Positions 55,048 to 61,231 of a stretch of 64,000 nt of DNA are shown here, piece after piece (within the stretch, counting starts at the first letter, position 1; the number at the start of each line of letters is the position of its first letter). This DNA is from Desulfoscipio geothermicus DSM 3669 (GTDB lineage Bacteria > Bacillota > Desulfotomaculia > Desulfotomaculales > Desulfallaceae). The notes under the pieces are model-generated. The model saw nothing but the letters and a program-made list of their open reading frames with translations, was not told the origin of the DNA and did no database searches. The stretch is taken from positions 1-64,000 of the forward strand of contig NZ_FOYM01000013.1 of the NCBI RefSeq assembly GCF_900115975.1, written 5' to 3'. Both the position numbers and the translations under genes were made by a program.

Positions 55048-57069
55048 TTATTTTTCGGTTTCGGCTTCCGCTTTGGCCTTTTCAATAATTTTGTCGGCCA
55101 GGTTGGCGGGAACCTCTTCGTAACTGTAAAACTCCATTTTGAACTGGCCGCGACCCTGGGTCATTGATTTCAGGTCATTGGCGTATTTGAACATTTCCGC
55201 CAGGGGCACATGGGCCTTGATAACAGTGCCGTCATCGGTTTGATCGGTGCCCAGCACGCGACCGCGCTTGGTATTGAAGTCACCGATAATGTCACCCATG
55301 AACTCATCCGGCACGCTAACTTCCACGTACATGACGGGCTCCAGCAGTGCGGGTTTGGCCTGGGGAACCGCCTTTTTAAAGGCCAGGGAAGCGGCAATTT
55401 TAAATGCCATTTCAGAGGAGTCTACGCTGTGATAGGAACCGTCATATAATGTGGCTTTAAGACCCACGGTGGGAAAACCGGCCAGGGCGCCCTCCGCCAT
55501 GGCTTCGCGCAAGCCTTTTTCCACTGCCGGGAAGTAGTTTCTCGGCACGGCGCCGCCGAATACTTCTTCATTGAATTCGAAGTCGCCCTCGGGCAGCGGT
55601 TCGAAACGGATCCAGACGTGACCGTACTGGCCGCGACCGCCGGATTGTTTCTTATGCTTGCCTTCCACTTCAACTTTGGCGCGAATGGTTTCCCGGTAAG
55701 GCACTTTCGGTTCTTCCACTTCCACGTCTACACCGTAACGGCGCTTCAAGTTATTGATGGTGATATTTACGTGGGCTTCGCCCATGCCGGTCAGCAAAGT
55801 CTGCTTGGTTTCAGTGTTTTTCTCCACCTTGAGTGAAGGATCTTCATCCAGCAGTTTGTTCACCGCGTCGCCCAGTTTGTCCTCGTCGTTTTTACTCTTG
55901 GGCACAATGGCCACGGTATAGTTGGGAACCGGGAAGTCAATGCCTTCCAACTGTTCTTTCTTGTCTTTGTCGCACAGCGTATCACCGGAGCCGGTATCGG
56001 TGAGTTTGACGACAACTGCCATATCGCCGCAACTTGCCTGGGAAGTTTGCTCGGTGTGCTTGCCGCGAACAAATAACACCTGGCCGATCTTTTCGTTCTT
56101 TTCCTTGGTGGCGTTATAAACCTGAGCGTCGGCTTTGAAAGTGCCGCGGAATACGCGAATAAAGTTCATGCGACCGACATAGGGGTCCGCCAGGGTTTTA
56201 AATACCAGAGCGGCCATGGGGCCGTCTTCGCACTGCGGTGCGGGCAAGTACCCGGCCAGGAATTCGGACAAGTTGGTTATAGCCATGTTTTTGGTGGCGG
56301 AACCGCACAGAACCGGCACTGCCTTGGCAATAGCGATACTCTTCTGTAACCCTGTAAGGATTTCCCCGGGGGTTAATTCCTCGCCCTCAAGGTACTTCAT
56401 GGTCAGGTCGTCATCGCCCTCGGCAGCGGCCTCTACCAGCTTTTCGCGGTATTCTTCCAATTGGTCCTGCAGGTCGCCCGGGATATCAACTTCCCGGGGC
56501 TTGCCGTCGCCACCGAACTCATAGGCTTTTTGATTTAGTACATCCACAATGCCTTTGAAGTCAAGACCTTCACCTATGGGAAAGTTGATGGGTACAAAGT
56601 TGGCTTTAAATTTGCCGTTCAATTCGTCAAGCAGCTTGCTGAAGCTGGCGTTCTCCCGGTCCATTTTATTGATAAATGCGACTTTGGGCAGGTTGATTTT
56701 TTGGGTGAACTTCCAGATAATTTCATGCTGTACCTGTACTCCGTCCACTGCGGAAAGGACAAACAAGGCGGTATCGGCAACCCGCAGGGCTCCCCTGACT
56801 TCGCCGATAAAATCAGAAAAGCCGGGCGTATCCAAAATATTTAACTTTATGTTGTTTATTTCAACAGGAACCAGACTTGTATGCACTGTCGATTGACGCT
56901 GGATTTCTTCCGGGTGATAATCCGCTACGGTGGTTCCGTCCTCTACACGGCCCAGTCGGTTTATAACCCCGGTGTTGAAAAGCATGGCTTCCACCAGGGA
57001 TGTTTTGCCCGCACCACCATGCCCCACAAATGCGATGTTGCGGAGTTGTTCAGTGTCATAATTCTTCAA
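55048..57069 (-). CDS. EF-G paralogue (EF-G-like translational GTPase)
   Basis: A 673-residue translation-factor GTPase with all EF-G domains but an altered G domain. G1 is GHGGAGKTS where main EF-Gs have GHIDAGKTT. G3 is DTPGF where they have DTPGH, so the catalytic His is replaced by Phe. G4 NKMD is intact. Domain IV has GGRGQYGHVWIRFEP. This matches the secondary EF-G subfamily (as in Thermus EF-G-2), not the str-operon fusA, and no ribosomal genes are near. Its role, whether a specialised elongation or stress function, is unknown. AGGAGG precedes ATG. Confidence 0.88.
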   Translation of the reverse strand: MKNYDTEQLRNIAFVGHGGAGKTSLVEAMLFNTGVINRLGRVEDGTTVADYHPEEIQRQSTVHTSLVPVEINNIKLNILDTPGFSDFIGEVRGALRVADTALFVLSAVDGVQVQHEIIWKFTQKINLPKVAFINKMDRENASFSKLLDELNGKFKANFVPINFPIGEGLDFKGIVDVLNQKAYEFGGDGKPREVDIPGDLQDQLEEYREKLVEAAAEGDDDLTMKYLEGEELTPGEILTGLQKSIAIAKAVPVLCGSATKNMAITNLSEFLAGYLPAPQCEDGPMAALVFKTLADPYVGRMNFIRVFRGTFKADAQVYNATKEKNEKIGQVLFVRGKHTEQTSQASCGDMAVVVKLTDTGSGDTLCDKDKKEQLEGIDFPVPNYTVAIVPKSKNDEDKLGDAVNKLLDEDPSLKVEKNTETKQTLLTGMGEAHVNITINNLKRRYGVDVEVEEPKVPYRETIRAKVEVEGKHKKQSGGRGQYGHVWIRFEPLPEGDFEFNEEVFGGAVPRNYFPAVEKGLREAMAEGALAGFPTVGLKATLYDGSYHSVDSSEMAFKIAASLAFKKAVPQAKPALLEPVMYVEVSVPDEFMGDIIGDFNTKRGRVLGTDQTDDGTVIKAHVPLAEMFKYANDLKSMTQGRGQFKMEFYSYEEVPANLADKIIEKAKAEAETEK

Positions 57070-57300
57070 AATTACTTGCCTCCTTTTTTGTAAATAATGG
57101 TTTCCCCTCGACCCTTTTTCTATACTAATTATAAGCCAAAATTGGCCAAAAATGGGATTTAGACATAAAAATAGCCCGAAGGGCGCATTTAGACATTATA
57201 GAAACGGGTTCCGAGTCGGCTAGAATTTTACTTCTACAAAATAATGATAAATTCCTTGTTTCACGGTTTATTTAGCAAAAAAATTTTAAAACCAAGTGTT

Positions 57301-58089
57301 TTATAATTCAAAAATATTAAATTCTTGGCCGTCAATCATATCTTGCAGGTAGTGGATTGCCTGAAAGTCCGTCAAATCAAAGTGCAGCGGGGTAACTGAT
57401 ACATACTTGTTTTTTATGGCTTCCACATCAACATCCGCTTCCACTGCAGGGTTTTCCGGCACGGAATCCTCTGGTTCGCCGGCCATCCAGTAATAGGTTC
57501 TTCCCCGCGGATCAACCCGCTTGTGAAAAATGTTTACATAACGCCGGTTACCCAGCCTGGTTACCTTGATACCCCTCGGTTTACCGGGCGGAACATTGAT
57601 ATTCACCAGGTTGCATTCCCGGGTATTATTCCCTTTCATCAAACCGGGAATAATCAAACCGGCAAAAGCGGCTGCATATTTAAAATCGCCGCTTTCATAA
57701 GAGGCCAGCGATATGGCTACCGCGGGAAAGCCGTTGATTATGCCTTCGATGGCCGCAGATACGGTACCGGAATAAAGTACGTCAGTACCCAAATTGGGGC
57801 CGTGATTTATTCCGGATACTACGATATCAGGCGCCTGGGGTAGTAAAGCCTCAATGGCCAGTTTTACACAGTCCGCCGGGGTGCCGTCCACTGCCCAGCC
57901 GAAAGTCCCATCCGTAAATTTTACCTGTTTGGGGCGCAGCGGCTTATGAACGGTGATGCCATGACCTGTGCCGCTCCGTTCTCGGTCCGGCGCCACAACA
58001 TGCACTTCCCCGAGCGGCGCCAACGCCCATCTCAATGCTGCCAGTCCCGGGGCGTGAATACCGTCGTCATTGCTCAGCAGTATACGCAT
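57301..58089 (-). CDS. surE: 5'/3'-nucleotidase SurE
   Basis: A metal-dependent nucleoside monophosphate phosphatase of 262 residues. The metal site is LLSNDDGIHAPG (D8, D9) plus SGINHGPNLGTDVLYSGTVSAA. The C-terminal extension holds FHKRVDPRGRTYYWMAG. It lies upstream of the EF-G paralogue and downstream of a YpmA-like gene. The 231-base gap to the EF-G gene shows nothing beyond a small AGCCC/GGGC hairpin. Confidence 0.95.
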   Translation of the reverse strand: MRILLSNDDGIHAPGLAALRWALAPLGEVHVVAPDRERSGTGHGITVHKPLRPKQVKFTDGTFGWAVDGTPADCVKLAIEALLPQAPDIVVSGINHGPNLGTDVLYSGTVSAAIEGIINGFPAVAISLASYESGDFKYAAAFAGLIIPGLMKGNNTRECNLVNINVPPGKPRGIKVTRLGNRRYVNIFHKRVDPRGRTYYWMAGEPEDSVPENPAVEADVDVEAIKNKYVSVTPLHFDLTDFQAIHYLQDMIDGQEFNIFEL

Positions 58090-58110
58090 CCTCTATCCCC
58101 CAATAAGAGA

Positions 58111-58296
58111 TTAAAACTCATAAATGGAAATGGTTAGAGTGTTTTCATCGTTGTTTTTGGAAAGTCCGAACATAATTTTTTTGTCTTTTAAATTTTTATT
58201 TAAAAAATCTACTACTTTATACATATCTTCATACATGGTAAAATTCTTATGGGCGATTAATTCCAGTTTACCCTGTTCGGGTTCCGGGCGTTCCAA
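58111..58296 (-). CDS. YpmA/DUF4264 family small protein
   Basis: A 61-residue protein resembling B. subtilis YpmA (DUF4264): MYKVVDFLNKNLKDKKIMFGL followed by a short strand ending LTISIYEF. The function is unknown. GGAGGAG lies before ATG. It sits between folE and surE on the same strand with gaps of 15 and 21 bases, so it is likely co-transcribed. Confidence 0.8.
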   Translation of the reverse strand: MERPEPEQGKLELIAHKNFTMYEDMYKVVDFLNKNLKDKKIMFGLSKNNDENTLTISIYEF

Positions 58297-58311
58297 ATAA
58301 ATCTCCTCCTG

Positions 58312-58872
58312 TTATCTTCTTATAAGTGAAAATGCTTCCGCCCTGGTGGCCTCATTGCGTTGGAATTGCCCGCGCACCGCTGAAGTGACGGTTTTGGAAC
58401 CGGGCTTGCGCACTCCGCGCAAAGTCATGCACATATGTTCCGCTTCGATTACCACCAGTACTCCATGGGGGTTTAATCTTTTCATGATGGTATCAGCTAT
58501 TTGTGTAGTCAACCTTTCCTGTAACTGGGGCCTCTTGGAAAAACCTTCGACTACCCGCGCCAGCTTGGAAAGCCCCGTTACGTTTCCCCGCCGCGGGATG
58601 TAAGCTACGTGCGCTTTGCCGTAAAAGGGCAGCAAATGGTGCTCACACATAGAATAAATAGGTATATCCTTGACCAAAACCATTTCTTCATGTTCTTCCG
58701 CAAACATCTTTTGTAAATGCCTGTCCGGGTCGTCCCAAAGGCCACAGAAAATTTCGTTGTACATGCGGGCCACCCGGGCCGGGGTTTCCTTCAAGCCTTC
58801 TCTTTCCGGGTCTTCGCCTATGGCTTCCAGAATCATGCGCACGGCAGTTTCTATTTTATTCTGATCTATCAT
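58312..58872 (-). CDS. folE: GTP cyclohydrolase I FolE
   Basis: Converts GTP to dihydroneopterin triphosphate, the entry to folate, about 186 residues. Zinc and active-site motifs are [31 protein letters not shown] and [11 protein letters not shown]. The frame opens at 58995, but ATG 58872 after GAAGGAG gives the normal FolE length. It is the first gene of the folE-ypmA-surE run. Confidence 0.96.
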   Translation of the reverse strand: MIDQNKIETAVRMILEAIGEDPEREGLKETPARVARMYNEIFCGLWDDPDRHLQKMFAEEHEEMVLVKDIPIYSMCEHHLLPFYGKAHVAYIPRRGNVTGLSKLARVVEGFSKRPQLQERLTTQIADTIMKRLNPHGVLVVIEAEHMCMTLRGVRKPGSKTVTSAVRGQFQRNEATRAEAFSLIRR

Positions 58873-59011
58873 GGTTATTTTCTCCTTCCTAAGACCCTCC
58901 TGCCGGTTATTATAACTCTTTGACCGATATTTAAGTATTTCGCCATTTTTCATTGTACGTCCTGCAATTATATATAAAAAAAGACCCTGACCCATATATT
59001 GGTGCCAGGAT

Positions 59012-60103
59012 TTACCCCGTCAGACCCAGGGCTTTGCGATAACTTTCCGCGGCTTCCCGGGTCCTGCCCAGTTCGTTCAACAATTCAGCCCGCAATCCCC
59101 AAATTTCGTATTCTTGGTCGCTGCACGGTAGCTTTTCACAGATTGCCAATGCTTCACTGAATTGTTTTTGTTTAATCAAACAGTTTATTTTATTGATTAA
59201 TATTTGCTTGCGGGTTTGTGTATCCTTGGCCAGGGACAGGGCTCGTTCATAATGTTCGATGGCTTTTGGCGTGTTGCCCGTAGCTTCCAGGCACATGGCC
59301 AGATTATTCTCCAGGGTGGCGTCCCCGGGATTATTTTGTGCCGCTCCCAGGAAAGAATCCAGCGCCTTTTCCTTCTGGTTCGTTTTTAGATAGCACGCCG
59401 CCAGGTTGTTTAAAATCGTATAATCATTTGGCGCCAACCCCCGGGCCAGTTCATAACAGCTTTGGGCTTCATCAAACCTATGAAGGTTAAATAAACTGTA
59501 GCCTTTGTTATTTAATAACTCTAAGCTGTTCAACCCCATCTTCTGGGCCTTTTCATAATTTGCCAGGGCTTCCTCGTGCCGGTTTAGTTTACTTAACGCC
59601 AGGCCGATATTAAAGTGTAAAAACGGGTCCGTCTTGCCCACCCGTAAGTTCTGCAGGAAGAATTGTAATGCTTCTTCAATATATCCTTTTTCCAACAGTT
59701 CCAACCCTGCGTCACCTGAAACCGCTTGCCCGGCCAGCCATTTTTTTTCCAAATCGTTTTTCCCCGGGGTGGACGGGCTTTGGGCCGTAGGTTTGATTGG
59801 CTCGTTGTCGGGCGGATAGCGTTTTTTGTACCTTTCCAACCAGTAAATAAAACTGCCGATGTTCTCCGGCCCGGCGGCCTTTTTCCAGTACATAACCGCT
59901 TTGTCCACCTGTCCGTTCTTCAAATATAACCGACTGGCATGCAAGTATAGTTCCCGGTTGTGCGGGAAAATGTGCATGGCTTTTTTTAATATGAGCAATG
60001 CATTGTTCTTGGAACCGATTGTTTCCAGCAATAAGGCAGAACTAAACAACAACAAAAGGCTAAATTTAAATTCTTTTAGGTTTCTAACCATACCAATCAC
60101 CAA
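59012..60103 (-). CDS. Tetratricopeptide-repeat protein
   Basis: A 363-residue TPR protein. A short hydrophobic segment (about residues 10-28) suggests membrane anchoring. A TPR-like unit lies near residues 35-75, then a Pro/Ser-rich linker (about 95-115), then about seven TPR units from about residue 128 to the end ([21 protein letters not shown] and similar). It is a scaffold of unknown partners. An ATG start is present, and the gene is monocistronic. Confidence 0.82.
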   Translation of the reverse strand: MVIGMVRNLKEFKFSLLLLFSSALLLETIGSKNNALLILKKAMHIFPHNRELYLHASRLYLKNGQVDKAVMYWKKAAGPENIGSFIYWLERYKKRYPPDNEPIKPTAQSPSTPGKNDLEKKWLAGQAVSGDAGLELLEKGYIEEALQFFLQNLRVGKTDPFLHFNIGLALSKLNRHEEALANYEKAQKMGLNSLELLNNKGYSLFNLHRFDEAQSCYELARGLAPNDYTILNNLAACYLKTNQKEKALDSFLGAAQNNPGDATLENNLAMCLEATGNTPKAIEHYERALSLAKDTQTRKQILINKINCLIKQKQFSEALAICEKLPCSDQEYEIWGLRAELLNELGRTREAAESYRKALGLTG

Positions 60104-60241
60104 ACCACACCCCTTATTTTGTTTGGTAGTAAAATATTCGATTAATGGGTGTTAAAACCTTCCAGCCATGCCATAAATAATAAAACATATAACGGGGTAA
60201 ATAGACAAAATATAAAATAAACAATTAGGGGTTGTATAATA

Positions 60242-60379
60242 ATGAAAAAGAAAAAACGCAAGCCAAACGCAGAATATGAGCGTGGCAGGGCTTTTGTAAA
60301 AGAACCTACGGGTTCGGCCCCGCTGATCAACCTGGATGGAGAGTGGCAGCATGATTTTGCAGATCACAAAGAAGAGTAG
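60242..60379 (+). CDS. Small basic protein (45 residues)
   Basis: A short gene ending just before a strong terminator. The product begins MKKKKRKPNAEYERGRAF and ends in an acidic stretch (DHKEE). A TATAAT hexamer (60235-60240) abuts the ATG and AGGGG lies at about 60226-60230. It could therefore be leaderless or use AGGGG as ribosome site. I do not recognise the family. The terminator after the stop is the best argument that it is real. Confidence 0.6.
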   Translation: MKKKKRKPNAEYERGRAFVKEPTGSAPLINLDGEWQHDFADHKEE

Positions 60380-60380
60380 C

Positions 60381-60407
60381 GCCGGTTAAAAAACCGGCTT
60401 TTTTTTT
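60381..60407 (+). terminator. Strong terminator after the 45-residue gene
   Basis: A 7-bp stem (GCCGGTT 60381-60387 with AACCGGC 60392-60398) and a 4-base loop, then nine Ts. Confidence 0.93.
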
Positions 60408-60470
60408 ATCTGCCAAGCATATTCGTTTTACTGGGACATAGAATTTATGGTAAAACGGGGAGGTGTTGAT

Positions 60471-60872
60471 GTGGTTCCGTTGAAAAAGGAAACAACAAGT
60501 TACCCGCCGCTGAATTTAAATGCAGTGTTCAAGGGTTTACTGGCGGCAATCATAACTACCATTCTGGGCAGCGCTGTGTCGGGTGTTGTCTACCACGTGA
60601 CTACTCTTTCTGAGCAGACGTTACCCCTGGCATCCTCGGGCCTGTTTTATTTCAGCATTTTTACCGGCAGTGTTTTTGCTGCGCGGGAAGCTGGTTGTAA
60701 GGGGTTGGTGCATGGTATCGGGGTAGCCCTGCTGTTTGTTCTTTTTGGTTGGCTATTGGCCAACTTGTTTTTAAATGCCAAGGCCGCTTTTCTGGTGGTA
60801 TTGCAAAAGACGATTATTTCCCTGGTCACGGGAGCCCTGGGTGGTGTGCTGGGGGTGGGGTTGTCCAGGTAA
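60471..60872 (+). CDS. TIGR04086-type four-helix membrane protein
   Basis: A membrane protein of 133 residues with four hydrophobic segments, a pattern like the TIGR04086 family of sporulating Firmicutes, function unknown. GTG 60471 lies six bases after GGGAGGTG; the longer frame from ATG 60447 would put that site inside the gene. It is convergent with a 29-residue membrane peptide gene. Confidence 0.72.
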   Translation: MVPLKKETTSYPPLNLNAVFKGLLAAIITTILGSAVSGVVYHVTTLSEQTLPLASSGLFYFSIFTGSVFAAREAGCKGLVHGIGVALLFVLFGWLLANLFLNAKAAFLVVLQKTIISLVTGALGGVLGVGLSR

Positions 60873-60915
60873 ACAATATATATTAAAAGGTATAAAACAC
60901 TGCCCGACTGGTTAT

Positions 60916-61005
60916 TCATTTGAGTAGAGAAAAACCAAGTAAAACTGCACCGACAGCCAGTAAAACCAAACCGATTAACAAGCGAAAATTGGTTTTTCGG
61001 GACAT
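60916..61005 (-). CDS. 29-residue membrane peptide
   Basis: A small gene with an excellent GGAGGTGG site seven bases before ATG 61005. It encodes a basic head (MSRKTNFR), then one hydrophobic helix of about 20 residues. The size and make-up recall small single-pass membrane peptides. A terminator hairpin lies upstream at 61044-61071, so it is separately transcribed. No family is recognised. Confidence 0.6.
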   Translation of the reverse strand: MSRKTNFRLLIGLVLLAVGAVLLGFSLLK

Positions 61006-61043
61006 GTTCTTCCACCTCCGTAATATATAATATGCACGAAAAA

Positions 61044-61071
61044 AAACACCGGACCTGGAAACCCGGTGTTT
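61044..61071. terminator. Bidirectional hairpin terminator
   Basis: AAACACCGG (61044-61052) pairs with CCGGTGTTT (61063-61071), flanked by A and T runs on both sides. It separates the spoVM and 29-residue genes. Confidence 0.8.
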
Positions 61072-61107
61072 TTACTCATTTTAAAGGAAAACATAAAAAG
61101 CATTAAA

Positions 61108-61127
61108 GAGCAGGCCTGCACCTGCTC
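61108..61127 (-). terminator. Hairpin after spoVM
   Basis: GAGCAGG (61108-61114) pairs with CCTGCTC (61121-61127). On the minus strand TTTAATGCTTTTT follows. Confidence 0.75.
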
Positions 61128-61134
61128 CCAATTA

Positions 61135-61203
61135 TTATTGTTTCCATATTTTCATCAACAGGTTGCGCAGAAAAGATGGCAATCTTACATAATAAACCCG
61201 CAA
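61135..61203 (-). CDS. spoVM: Stage V sporulation protein M (22 residues)
   Basis: An amphipathic peptide, sequence pattern MRVYYVRLPSFLRNLL plus MKIWKQ, matching Bacillus SpoVM (MKFYTIKLPKFLGG...) at Met1, Tyr4, Leu8, the key Pro9, Phe11 and Leu12. SpoVM marks the convex forespore membrane and anchors SpoIVA to start coat assembly. The start is TTG 61203 with AAGGAG (complement of 61214-61219) ten bases upstream. A hairpin terminator follows. The gene is too short for routine callers. It has four residues fewer than Bacillus SpoVM at the C-terminus. Confidence 0.85.
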   Translation of the reverse strand: MRVYYVRLPSFLRNLLMKIWKQ

Positions 61204-61231
61204 AACTTTCACTCTCCTTCGCCGGTTATTG

